Below are positions 48,144 through 57,812 of a stretch of DNA of 64,000 nt, piece after piece. Within the stretch, counting starts at the first letter, position 1. Every line of letters begins with the position of its first letter. Origin of the DNA: Oscillospiraceae bacterium (GTDB lineage: Bacteria > Bacillota > Clostridia > UBA1212 > UBA1255); assembly GCA_015069185.1 (NCBI GenBank), contig SVJB01000003.1, positions 101,402 to 165,401 on the forward strand, in the 5' to 3' direction. The notes under the pieces are model-generated. The model searched no databases. It saw only the letters and a program-made list of their open reading frames with translations, and was not told the origin of the DNA. The translations under genes and the position numbers were made by a program.

Positions 48144-50075
48144 ATGAGCAAGGTTATAGTTTTAGATGAATTAACTGCGTGTCAGATTGCGGCAGGAGAA
48201 GTTATAGAGAGACCTGCGTCGGTTGTTAAAGAGTTAGTTGAGAACTCTATCGATGCGGGCGGTACATCAATTAATGTTGAGATTAAAAGAGGCGGCATTA
48301 CATACATTCGTGTAACAGATAATGGTAGTGGCATAGAGGCTGATGATGCAGTTATCTGTTTTGACAAGCATGCAACAAGTAAGATTAAGTGTGGAGATGA
48401 TCTGGAAAATGTAGCCACTCTAGGTTTCCGAGGTGAGGCCTTGGCAAGCATTGCGGCTGTAGCAGATGTGGAGCTTATCACTCGTACGCAATTAGACGAA
48501 AATGCCACATATGTTCATATAAAAGGTAGTGACGTTCAGGAAATAGGCTCTCGAGGCGGTGCTAAGGGAACAACTATAACAGTATCGGATCTGTTTTATA
48601 ACACTCCGGCTCGTTTCAAATTCTTAAAAAAAGACCAGACAGAAGCGTCCTATTGTGCTGATGTGCTGCAGAAAATGGCGTTGGCACACCCTGAGATATC
48701 TTTTAGGCTAGTATCTTCAGGACAAGAGATATTCAGGACACCGGGCGACGGCAGCATGAAAAGTGCTATTTATTGTATATTTGGCAAGGTCATTGCTGAT
48801 AATATCCTGCCTGTATCATACGAAATGAGCGGATACAAAGTAGAAGGTTTTGCCGGAGTAAAGGATGCCGTCAGTGGCAATCGCGCACGCCAGATTTTCT
48901 TCGTTAACGGACGATATATCAAATCAAAAGTAATCACGACTGCAGTCGATGAGGCATACAAAACAGTAGTTATGAAAAATAAATTTCCGTTTATCATCAT
49001 CAATATAACTGTACCTGTGAAAATGGTAGATGTCAATGTACATCCAACTAAGATAGAAGTGCGTTTCTCCAACGAGAGCGACGTATTCAAGGCTGTTTAC
49101 AGAGGAATATCCAATGCGATTTATTATAAAGATGCTCCTGTGCCGGTTCCGGTATCTACACCAAAACCGGTGCCACTATCACAACCTGTGAAAACAGCCG
49201 GTCCTGTTACTGATAATTGGAAAATGCTTTTCCCACAAACTAAAGCAAATGAAAGTTATGTAAGAGAGGAGGCCGCCCCGCTACCTGAGTTTGCGCCTGC
49301 ACCTGCGCCAATGTCAGATCCGGCCACAATATCCACACCGGCCCCAACAAAAGATCCGGCCCCGACAAAAGAGTATGCCCCGGCGCCCGAAGCTTCACAG
49401 CCAGAAGCTTCACAGCCCGAAGCTCCACAGCCCGAAACTTCACAGCCCGAAGCTCCACAGCCCGAAACTTCACAGCCCGAAGCTCCAGCGCTTCTCATAA
49501 AGGACTACAACCATTTCACAGATGGAATTGTAATCGGACAAGTATTTAACACGTATATTATCCTGCAATATGAAGACAAAATAATCCTCATAGATCAGCA
49601 TGCTGCCCATGAACGCATAAAATATGAAGAACTTAAGAGCAGCATCGGAAGTAGTGATATACCAACAATCACCATGCTGGTACCACAAGCAATAAACTTG
49701 ACCGGCGCAGAGTATGCCGCATACTGTGAGAATCCGGGATTTTTCACAGACATGGGATTTGAGATAGACGAATTCGGTGCTAATACTATTTTGGTACGAA
49801 GTGTGCCAATGACATTAGAGCAAGCAGATCTGGAATCGGTAATCACTGAAGCACTTACCGTCAAGAATACGGTGCAGGATTCTGATGAAAAGATATTCAG
49901 AATGGCATGCAAAGCAGCAATAAAGGCTAATAAAATACTTTCACAGGAAGAAATACAAGCGCTCCTGCGTCAACTTGCAAAGCTTGACAGCCCGAATACA
50001 TGTCCTCATGGACGGCCTATAAGTGTGGAAATAACACAACATGAGTTAGAAAGAAAGTTCAAAAGATGTCTGTAA
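48144..50075 (+). CDS. mutL: DNA mismatch repair protein MutL (endonuclease-type)
   Basis: IAAGEVIERPASVVKELVENSIDAG; GFRGEALASIA; C-terminal DQHAAHERIKYEEL. Confidence 0.97.
   Translation: MSKVIVLDELTACQIAAGEVIERPASVVKELVENSIDAGGTSINVEIKRGGITYIRVTDNGSGIEADDAVICFDKHATSKIKCGDDLENVATLGFRGEALASIAAVADVELITRTQLDENATYVHIKGSDVQEIGSRGGAKGTTITVSDLFYNTPARFKFLKKDQTEASYCADVLQKMALAHPEISFRLVSSGQEIFRTPGDGSMKSAIYCIFGKVIADNILPVSYEMSGYKVEGFAGVKDAVSGNRARQIFFVNGRYIKSKVITTAVDEAYKTVVMKNKFPFIIINITVPVKMVDVNVHPTKIEVRFSNESDVFKAVYRGISNAIYYKDAPVPVPVSTPKPVPLSQPVKTAGPVTDNWKMLFPQTKANESYVREEAAPLPEFAPAPAPMSDPATISTPAPTKDPAPTKEYAPAPEASQPEASQPEAPQPETSQPEAPQPETSQPEAPALLIKDYNHFTDGIVIGQVFNTYIILQYEDKIILIDQHAAHERIKYEELKSSIGSSDIPTITMLVPQAINLTGAEYAAYCENPGFFTDMGFEIDEFGANTILVRSVPMTLEQADLESVITEALTVKNTVQDSDEKIFRMACKAAIKANKILSQEEIQALLRQLAKLDSPNTCPHGRPISVEITQHELERKFKRCL
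49386..49490 (+). repeat. 15-bp minisatellite in mutL linker
   Basis: PEASQPEASQPEAPQPETSQPEAPQPETSQPEAP; cagcccgaagcttca-type unit. Confidence 0.85.
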
Positions 50076-51013
50076 GAGCGATTATTATAACAGGACCAAC
50101 TGCATCAGGTAAGACCTCCTGCGCCATTAAACTTGCACACAAGTTAGATGGCGAGATTATTTCATGCGATTCAATGCAGATATATAAACATATGGATATT
50201 GGTACTGCAAAGCCTGACGAGGCTGAGAAGGAGGGTGTACCACACCATCTTATGGATTTTCTGGATCCTTGGGAGGAGTACAGTGTGGCGCAGTATGGCC
50301 CCGATGCCACCAACGCTATACTTGATGTGGCAAGTCGTGGCAAGACACCTATACTTTGCGGAGGCACTGGGTTATATGTTAATTGCCTTGTTGATAATAT
50401 AAGATACGATACACTTAATCTGGATACTGTTAAGGAAAAGAACCTTACAGATGAATATACACAGTATGCCTGTGAAAATGGGCCAGAAGCTCTACATGAT
50501 TTGCTTAAAGGATGGGATCCGCAGGCCGCAAGTGAGATTCATTATAACAATGTTAAGCGGGTAGTCCGAGCATGTACCTTATACAGTCTAACGGAAATGA
50601 CGCTGGCAGAACGAAATGCACTATCCCGCAGTGAACCTGCACCTGTTGATTACACTGTTTATTGTGTAGACAGGCCGAGAGATGAGCTGTATGAGAGAAT
50701 CAATTTACGCGTTGATATCATGATGCAGCAAGGATTGTTAGATGAGGTTTACAGGCTGCTTCAAATTTGCCATCATGAGGGCAAGGAACTCAGCAAAACT
50801 GCAAGACAGGCTATTGGTTATAAGGAAATATTTGAATATATGAATCCTGATACAGGCAAGTTGCGGACGGAGGATATTAGCACTGTGGCTGACAACATCA
50901 AGCAGGCCAGCCGACGATATGCCAAGAGGCAACTTACATGGATGCGCAAGCCCCAGTGGGTAAATTGGATTACAGCAGAAGACTTACTTAAAAAATACGG
51001 CATAAGTGATTGA
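50066..51013 (+). CDS. miaA: tRNA dimethylallyltransferase
   Basis: ITGPTASGKTSCAIKLA; ISCDSMQIYKHMDIGTAKP; overlaps mutL by 10 nt. Confidence 0.96.
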   Translation: MSVRAIIITGPTASGKTSCAIKLAHKLDGEIISCDSMQIYKHMDIGTAKPDEAEKEGVPHHLMDFLDPWEEYSVAQYGPDATNAILDVASRGKTPILCGGTGLYVNCLVDNIRYDTLNLDTVKEKNLTDEYTQYACENGPEALHDLLKGWDPQAASEIHYNNVKRVVRACTLYSLTEMTLAERNALSRSEPAPVDYTVYCVDRPRDELYERINLRVDIMMQQGLLDEVYRLLQICHHEGKELSKTARQAIGYKEIFEYMNPDTGKLRTEDISTVADNIKQASRRYAKRQLTWMRKPQWVNWITAEDLLKKYGISD

Positions 51014-51031
51014 GATTAATGGAGAAAAAAC

Positions 51032-54000
51032 ATGGCAAATATAAAGATTTTAGAAGCGATTACGGTAAGCGCTGAGAAAAAAATAATATTGAAAATGGAA
51101 AGTGATCAAAAGCTATCTGATATTCAGATGCGTGAATTACAGAAAAACTGGAGTGAAAAATTAAAAGGCGCCAAGGTTGAGATAGATATTACATACCCAA
51201 AGAATGAGGCGGTATATGACGCGCCGCCATTTGATATTGAGTCGCCTGTAGCTCCGCCATTTGATATGGCTCCGCCACCTGAGATGCCACCTGAGATGCC
51301 GCCTGTAGCTCCACCATTTGATATGGCTCCGCCGATAGAGGTAGAGGTAACCAACTCTTTTTCACCGGAGACTGATGAATCTGATACAGTCAAGGTATCT
51401 TTCAGCCGCGAAGCCTACTTGGCAGCGCAACAAAAGAGAAGCTCCGCTGGTTCAAACCAGGGCAGCTATTCCGGATATTCAGGCTATGGCACCAAGAAAG
51501 GTTACACAAATAAGGGTGACGGCAAGTATAACAAGAAGAAAGCCTTGACACCTGCTGAAGGAGAAGAACCTAAGAAGGATCCTGATGGTAATATTATCTT
51601 TATGGGTAAGGCCATCGACCAGGAAATCTCCAAGATGGTAGATATTACATACGATAGTGGATTTGTAGCAGTAGAGGGCAAGATTTTCGAATTTGACACA
51701 AGAGAATTAAAGAGTGGCTCATACAGCGTTACTTTCTCAATCACAGACAATACATATTCTGTAAAGGTACAGTTCTACGCAGAAGCATTTGATCTTTCAT
51801 ATATAAAAGCATATCTGACTCCGGGCAAGGGCAAGACTAAGGATGATATGGGTAATAGTTATGTGCGTGTTTATGGTCAGGCTGTTCTTGATAAGTTTTC
51901 ATCGGAGTTGATTATACGTGCTAGCTCAATTGTAATGACCAAGAATAAGGTGCGAAAAGATCTGAGTGCAGACAAGAGAGTTGAGCTTCATTTGCATACA
52001 AAGATGAGTGCCCAGGATGCGATTACAGATCCGGCTGCTCTCATTAGCTTGCTTGCAGGCTGGGGGCACAAGGCTGTAGCTATTACGGATCACGGATGTG
52101 TGCAGGCTTATCCTGATATGTTCAAGGCATTATCTGCCTATAATAAGGCAAAGGATGTGCCCAAAGAGGATCGCATCAAATTAATATACGGCTGCGAATG
52201 CTATTTAAGTGATGACGAGCTTATAGATCATGATTCTGATGAGGTGCTGACTACAAAATTAACGAAAGACCAGCTTAAGAACTCAAGAGCATGGCATTGT
52301 ATTATTCTCGTTGAAAATCTGGTGGGACTTAAGAACTTATACAAACTGATTTCTTACAGTAATTTGAAATATTACTATCGCAGACCCAGAATACCACGTA
52401 AAGAGATAATGCTTCACAGAGAGGGCCTGATTATAGGTAGTGCATGTTCTGAAGGTGAATTATATGATGCAGTGCTTAATGGAAAGTCTGACGAAGAATT
52501 ACTTGAGATGGCATCTTTTTATGATTATCTTGAGATACAACCCACAGGAAATGACATGTATCTTATCAGAAATAACAGGGTATCATCCGTAGAGGATCTG
52601 GAAAATATTAACAAGAAGATTGTATGGCTCGGTGACAAGCTTGGAAAGCTTACAGTGGCTACGGGAGACGTGCATTTCTTAAATCCTGATGATAGTGTAT
52701 ACAGAGCAGTATTGCAGGGCGGACAAGGCTATAGTGACTGCGATATGCAGCCACCACTGTACTTAAAATCTACTGATGAAATGCTTAATGACTTCAAATA
52801 TCTGGGAGACAGAGCATACGAGATCGTAGTTACTAATACAAACAAGATTGCAGATAGAATTGATATTATAAGACCTGTGCCGGACGGATTCTTCCCGCCA
52901 GTTATTGAAGGCTCAGACCAGAAGCTTAGGGAGAGCTGCTTTGAAAAGGCTAAGAGAATCTATGGAGATCCATTACCTGAAATTGTTCAGGCAAGACTTG
53001 ATAGGGAACTTAATGCTATTATTAATAATGGCTACTCGATTATGTATATAACGGCAAAGGAACTTGTGGCAGAATCTGCCAGAAACGGCTATCAGGTAGG
53101 TTCCAGAGGTTCGGTAGGTTCTTCTTTGGCTGCTTACATGGCTGATATCACCGAGGTTAACTCTCTGTGTGCTCATTACCGTTGCGGTAACACGGATTGC
53201 TTATACTCAGAGTTCCATGATGACCCAAAATATTCTTGTGGATTTGATATGGAGCCCAAGAACTGTCCTAAGTGCGGACGGCCTCTCATCCGTGATGGTT
53301 ATAACATACCATTTGAGACATTCTTAGGCTTTAACGGAGATAAAGTACCTGATATTGATCTTAACTTTGCATCAGACGACCAGCCGAACGCTCATAAATT
53401 TACAGAAGTATTATTCGGCAAGGGCTACGTGTTCCGCGCCGGTACTATTGCAGAACTTGGCGAGAAGCCTGCCAGAGGATATGTACTTAAGTATTTGGAA
53501 GCTCACGGAAAGAAAGCCTCTGATACTGAGATTAACAGACTTGCTATGGGCTTCTCTCAGTCACGTAAAACAACAGGACAACATCCGGGCGGTATTATGG
53601 TAATACCAAGAGATAAAGAAATATTTGACTTTACACCTATACAACATCCGGCAGAAAAAGTAGAAAATGATACAATTACAACTCACTTTGACTACAACTT
53701 CTTGCATGATAACATATTAAAACTGGATATACTGGGACACGATGGTCCGCAGATGCTGAAGCTTATGGAAGAATATTCCGGAATATCCAGTCTTGGTGTA
53801 GATGTTAATGATGATAAGGTTTTGTCTCTTTTCACAGGAACAGAGGCATTAGGGCTAGATCCTGAAATAATTCAGAGGTTGAATTGTGATTATGATTTGC
53901 TGCCTTTGGGTACTGCGGGAATTCCTGAAATGGGTACAGGCTTTGTTCAGAACATGATGCTCAAGGCGAAGCCCGGATCTATTTCTGACCTGGTACGTAT

Positions 54001-54814
54001 ATCAGGAGTGTCACACGGAACAGATGTATGGGCCGGTAACGCAGAGCAACTGATTGATGATGGTATATGCAAACTTTCTGAGTGTATTTGTTGCCGTGAT
54101 GATATTATGCTGTATCTTATCGGACGCGGATTGGAAAAAAAGATGTCTTTTGACATTATGGAGTCAGTGCGTAAAGGAAAGGGGCTTAAGCCGGAGTGGG
54201 AAGAGGCTATGCACGCTAACAATGTACCTGACTGGTATATAAGCTCTTGTAAGAAAATCAAATACATGTTCCCTAAAGCTCACGCTGTGGCTTACGTTAT
54301 ATGTTCACTTAGACTCGCATGGTACAAGGTATATGAGCCGAAGGCCTACTATGCAACACGATTCTCTGTTAAGGTTGATGACTTTGATGCAGAATACATG
54401 ATTCATGGTATAGATAAGGCATTTATGAAATTAGAGCATCCTGATAAACGACATTTACTTACAGGTAAAGAAAAAACTCAGGCACCGCTATATGAACTTA
54501 TTGTTGAAATGAATGCCAGAAATATTGACTTTCTGCCGGTGGATATCTATAAATCTGATGCAAAATATTTTAAACCGGAGGAAGGTGGCATCAGACCTCC
54601 TATATCTGTTTTGTCAGGTGTTGGCTTATCTCAGGCAGAGCCTATTGCCAAGGAGCGTGATCGCAGATTAGCTGCAGGTGAGAAATTCATATCAATTGAG
54701 GATTTCCAATTATCTACAGGTGTAAACAAGGGAACGATAGAGGCATTAAGAAACGAAGGTTGTTTTGATGGAATGCCGGAAACTAACTCGATTTCTATTT
54801 TTGACTGGATGTAG
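51032..54814 (+). CDS. polC: PolC-type DNA polymerase III alpha subunit apparently lacking the exonuclease insertion
   Basis: RVELHLHTKMSAQDAITDPAALISLLAGWGHKAVAITDHG (PHP), GSRGSVGSSLAAYMADITEVN, PDIDLNFASDDQPNAHK, HPGGIMVIP; 1260 aa. Confidence 0.95.
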   Translation: MANIKILEAITVSAEKKIILKMESDQKLSDIQMRELQKNWSEKLKGAKVEIDITYPKNEAVYDAPPFDIESPVAPPFDMAPPPEMPPEMPPVAPPFDMAPPIEVEVTNSFSPETDESDTVKVSFSREAYLAAQQKRSSAGSNQGSYSGYSGYGTKKGYTNKGDGKYNKKKALTPAEGEEPKKDPDGNIIFMGKAIDQEISKMVDITYDSGFVAVEGKIFEFDTRELKSGSYSVTFSITDNTYSVKVQFYAEAFDLSYIKAYLTPGKGKTKDDMGNSYVRVYGQAVLDKFSSELIIRASSIVMTKNKVRKDLSADKRVELHLHTKMSAQDAITDPAALISLLAGWGHKAVAITDHGCVQAYPDMFKALSAYNKAKDVPKEDRIKLIYGCECYLSDDELIDHDSDEVLTTKLTKDQLKNSRAWHCIILVENLVGLKNLYKLISYSNLKYYYRRPRIPRKEIMLHREGLIIGSACSEGELYDAVLNGKSDEELLEMASFYDYLEIQPTGNDMYLIRNNRVSSVEDLENINKKIVWLGDKLGKLTVATGDVHFLNPDDSVYRAVLQGGQGYSDCDMQPPLYLKSTDEMLNDFKYLGDRAYEIVVTNTNKIADRIDIIRPVPDGFFPPVIEGSDQKLRESCFEKAKRIYGDPLPEIVQARLDRELNAIINNGYSIMYITAKELVAESARNGYQVGSRGSVGSSLAAYMADITEVNSLCAHYRCGNTDCLYSEFHDDPKYSCGFDMEPKNCPKCGRPLIRDGYNIPFETFLGFNGDKVPDIDLNFASDDQPNAHKFTEVLFGKGYVFRAGTIAELGEKPARGYVLKYLEAHGKKASDTEINRLAMGFSQSRKTTGQHPGGIMVIPRDKEIFDFTPIQHPAEKVENDTITTHFDYNFLHDNILKLDILGHDGPQMLKLMEEYSGISSLGVDVNDDKVLSLFTGTEALGLDPEIIQRLNCDYDLLPLGTAGIPEMGTGFVQNMMLKAKPGSISDLVRISGVSHGTDVWAGNAEQLIDDGICKLSECICCRDDIMLYLIGRGLEKKMSFDIMESVRKGKGLKPEWEEAMHANNVPDWYISSCKKIKYMFPKAHAVAYVICSLRLAWYKVYEPKAYYATRFSVKVDDFDAEYMIHGIDKAFMKLEHPDKRHLLTGKEKTQAPLYELIVEMNARNIDFLPVDIYKSDAKYFKPEEGGIRPPISVLSGVGLSQAEPIAKERDRRLAAGEKFISIEDFQLSTGVNKGTIEALRNEGCFDGMPETNSISIFDWM

Positions 54815-54875
54815 ACAACAAAAAGCCACAAAGTTATATTACACTCTACATGTTAAACATAGAGGAGGGCTTATT

Positions 54876-55556
54876 ATGACAAAGCTATTGATTGCAGATG
54901 ACAACAGACAAATAACCTCAGTGCTTTCGGAATATGCAAAGAAAGACGGATATTCAGTTGAGGTAGCTTACGATGGGATGCAGGTGCTGGAGAAGTTTGA
55001 GAACTTTGCTCCTGATGTTATCTTGCTTGATATTATGATGCCACGTATGGATGGCTTTGAAGTTTGTCGCACCATACGCAAGACCTCTACCGTACCGATT
55101 ATTATGATTACTGCCAGAGGCGAAGATTTTGAGAAAATAATGGGACTTGATGTGGGTGCTGATGATTATATTGTAAAGCCTTTTTCCTGCGGAGAAGTAA
55201 TGGCGAGAGTGCGGGCTATTTTAAGACGTATTAACCTGACTACTGCTAATAGTAAAATATTTAAAACAGGAAATCTTATTATTAATCTTGAAAATTATAT
55301 TGTAGAGATTGGCGGCAATAGCGTAAAACTGACTAAGAAAGAAATTGAGATTTTATGGACACTGGCGACTAATACAAACAAGGTATTTTCAAGAGATAAT
55401 TTACTTGATAAATTATGGGGCTTTGATTTCTTTGGCGATAGCAGGACTGTAGACTCTCATATAAAGAGATTGCGTGCCAAACTTGATGAATATGAGCATA
55501 TTGGCTGGGAGATTCAGACAATATGGGGAGTTGGATACAAGTTTGCTGCGAATTGA
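54876..55556 (+). CDS. OmpR-family response regulator
   Basis: LLIADDNRQITSVL, VILLDIMMPRMDGFEV, GADDYIVKPF; C-terminal winged helix DSRTVDSHIKRLRAKL; start MTKLLIADD after aggagg. Confidence 0.95.
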   Translation: MTKLLIADDNRQITSVLSEYAKKDGYSVEVAYDGMQVLEKFENFAPDVILLDIMMPRMDGFEVCRTIRKTSTVPIIMITARGEDFEKIMGLDVGADDYIVKPFSCGEVMARVRAILRRINLTTANSKIFKTGNLIINLENYIVEIGGNSVKLTKKEIEILWTLATNTNKVFSRDNLLDKLWGFDFFGDSRTVDSHIKRLRAKLDEYEHIGWEIQTIWGVGYKFAAN

Positions 55557-55577
55557 GTATCAGAGGTAAATATTGGC

Positions 55578-57167
55578 ATGAATAAGTCGAGACATCACAA
55601 GAAAAGTAGATTCGGTATAGCGCAAAGGATTGCGATTCTGTTTACACTGGCTATGCTTGTACTTGTTATTGTGATTGGCGTGGCTTTTACAGTTATTTTC
55701 CGCAATCGCGCCAAGAACGACCTGAAGGAATCATCACGTGAAACGGCGGTGATTATTTCAAATCTGATGTCAAAGACGCTCACGTTATCACAGTCACCAT
55801 CTACTGTGCCACCTTACCAAAGACCGGCCGGAGGAGATGATTTCGGACGCTTGCCCGGTCAGCAATCAGATTTCTGGATTAACGAAAAAACACTGATTGC
55901 GTTTATTAACAACCTTACATCCTCGGAAGTATGGATAATAGATACAAAGCTGAATATGTTGTCGTCTACTGCTACATCAGCCAGTGCAGACATAAGTCAA
56001 GAAACAATTAAAGATATTGAACTCTCGTGGATTAATAAGATTATGAGCGAATCGGGGTATTTCATCTATACCGAAGATTTTTCTGATTCACTGGGTGATT
56101 CTTATTTATCTGTGGGAGTTCCTGTTTATGCAAGTACAGGGAATAAAATTGTTGGCGCTGTTTTGGTACATGCATCTATGGATTCTATTGATGCCGCAAC
56201 ATTTAGGGGGTTGCTTATTCTGGGTGCCAGTTCAATTGTGGCACTTATGGTAGGTCTTATCGCATCTTGGATAATTGCAAAGATTATTACAAAACCGCTA
56301 TATCAGATCAGAAACACAGCGGTTATGATTTCTGAGGGAGATTATACAATCCAGACCGGAATTAATCGTAGTGACGAGATTGGAGAGCTGGCGCTGACAT
56401 TAGATGAAATGGGCAAGAAGCTTGAGGCGGCAGATGAAGAAAGCCGGAAGCTTGAGAGGCTGCGACGTGATTTTATTTCTAATATCTCGCATGAACTCAG
56501 GACACCCGTTACTGTAATGCGTAGCTCGCTGGAGGCTCTATGTGAAGGTGTTGTTACAGATGAGGCTCAGGTAGAGGAATACCACAGACAAATGCTCAGT
56601 GAGAGTGTTTATTTACAAAGAATGGTAAATGATCTGCTTGATCTGTCCAGGTTACAGAACGCTGACTTTAAGATGAATGTAGGTGTGTTTAATCTGTATG
56701 ATTGTCTGAGTGATGCGGTGCGCAGTGCCAGACGAATTGCTTTGCAGAAAGATAAAACAGTGGAGTTTGAATATGATACTACTCTTTTCACCGTGACAGG
56801 TGATTATGACAGAATCAGGCAGCTTTTCATGATTGTACTGGATAATGCTGTAAAGTTTACAGCATTAGTTGATGATTCTCTGGCGCCGGGGGGAGAGGTG
56901 ACTCCGGAGCCTGTCAGAGTACGCTTTGAGCGAGGCATAGTATCTATAACAAATACAGGTAGTGAGATAAAGCAAGAGGAGATTCCATTTATTTTTGATA
57001 GATTTTTTAAGTCGCATAGTGAAGAAAATAAGGAAGGTACCGGCTTGGGACTTGCTATTGCTAAGCAGATTGCCTTGAGGCACGGTATTGGCGTGAGGGT
57101 GTTGTCAAAGAATAAGGTGACTACTTTCGTATTTGAGTTTCAGATGGTAAGTGATGTAGGCAAATAA
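55578..57167 (+). CDS. Sensor histidine kinase (HAMP-HisKA-HATPase)
   Basis: FISNISHELRTPVTVMRSSLEAL; LDNAVKFT; GTGLGLAIAKQI; two TM segments. Confidence 0.95.
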   Translation: MNKSRHHKKSRFGIAQRIAILFTLAMLVLVIVIGVAFTVIFRNRAKNDLKESSRETAVIISNLMSKTLTLSQSPSTVPPYQRPAGGDDFGRLPGQQSDFWINEKTLIAFINNLTSSEVWIIDTKLNMLSSTATSASADISQETIKDIELSWINKIMSESGYFIYTEDFSDSLGDSYLSVGVPVYASTGNKIVGAVLVHASMDSIDAATFRGLLILGASSIVALMVGLIASWIIAKIITKPLYQIRNTAVMISEGDYTIQTGINRSDEIGELALTLDEMGKKLEAADEESRKLERLRRDFISNISHELRTPVTVMRSSLEALCEGVVTDEAQVEEYHRQMLSESVYLQRMVNDLLDLSRLQNADFKMNVGVFNLYDCLSDAVRSARRIALQKDKTVEFEYDTTLFTVTGDYDRIRQLFMIVLDNAVKFTALVDDSLAPGGEVTPEPVRVRFERGIVSITNTGSEIKQEEIPFIFDRFFKSHSEENKEGTGLGLAIAKQIALRHGIGVRVLSKNKVTTFVFEFQMVSDVGK

Positions 57168-57393
57168 AAACTCCATTTAAAAAGTTGCGTATTCGTAATA
57201 TACTAAGCGTAAGCAATGAATTTACATTGCGGAATCAAAGATGCTGAAACAAAAATTAAAGCAAAATTGCTCGGATTGAAAAACACACCCGGACACAAGC
57301 ATTCGTTAATACAAAATTTTAATCAATAAATATCTTTATTAGACGATAAACTTTCTAAGATATTTTACTCTTGATAGTGCTAAAGATTTTCTT

Positions 57394-57680
57394 AGTTTTT
57401 GAATTTTCGCGGGTAAATTTCAAAAACTGAACGTAGCCTTGGGTGGCATCAGTGCTAGTTTTTGAATTTTCGCGGGTAAATTTCAAAAACTGAGCGTAGC
57501 CTTGGGTGGCATCAGTGCTAGTTTTTGAATTTTCGCGGGTAAATTTCAAAAACTGAACGTAGCCTTGGGTGCCTTCAGTGCTAGTTTTTGAATTTTCGCG
57601 GGTAAATTTCAAAAACTGAACGTAGCCTTGGGTGGCATCAGTGCTAGTTTTTGAATTTTCGTAGGTAAATTTCAAAAACT
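57394..57680. repeat. 63-bp tandem repeat, 4.5 units, each with a 35-nt palindrome
   Basis: Units begin at 57394, 57457, 57520, 57583, 57646: agtttttgaattttcgcgggtaaatttcaaaaactgaacgtagccttgggtggcatcagtgct. Confidence 0.95.
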
Positions 57681-57812
57681 ACGAGGGAGAAGGTTAGCAT
57701 AAAACAAATCTTAAGAAAAACAGACCCAATACCCCTACCACAAATCTTTGACACCTACCTCTTAAATATGGTATCATTTAAGGAAATTTATTTCTTCCGG
57801 GAGGTGCCTTGA

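Noticed and set aside
49240-49500. Repetitive ORFs on both strands over the mutL linker (GASGCEVSGC..., LHSPKLHSPK...)
   Set aside because: Alternative frames of the 15-bp minisatellite in mutL.
57394-57680. Possible CRISPR array
   Set aside because: The inter-palindrome spacers are the same sequence in every unit, so it is a tandem repeat; no cas genes nearby.
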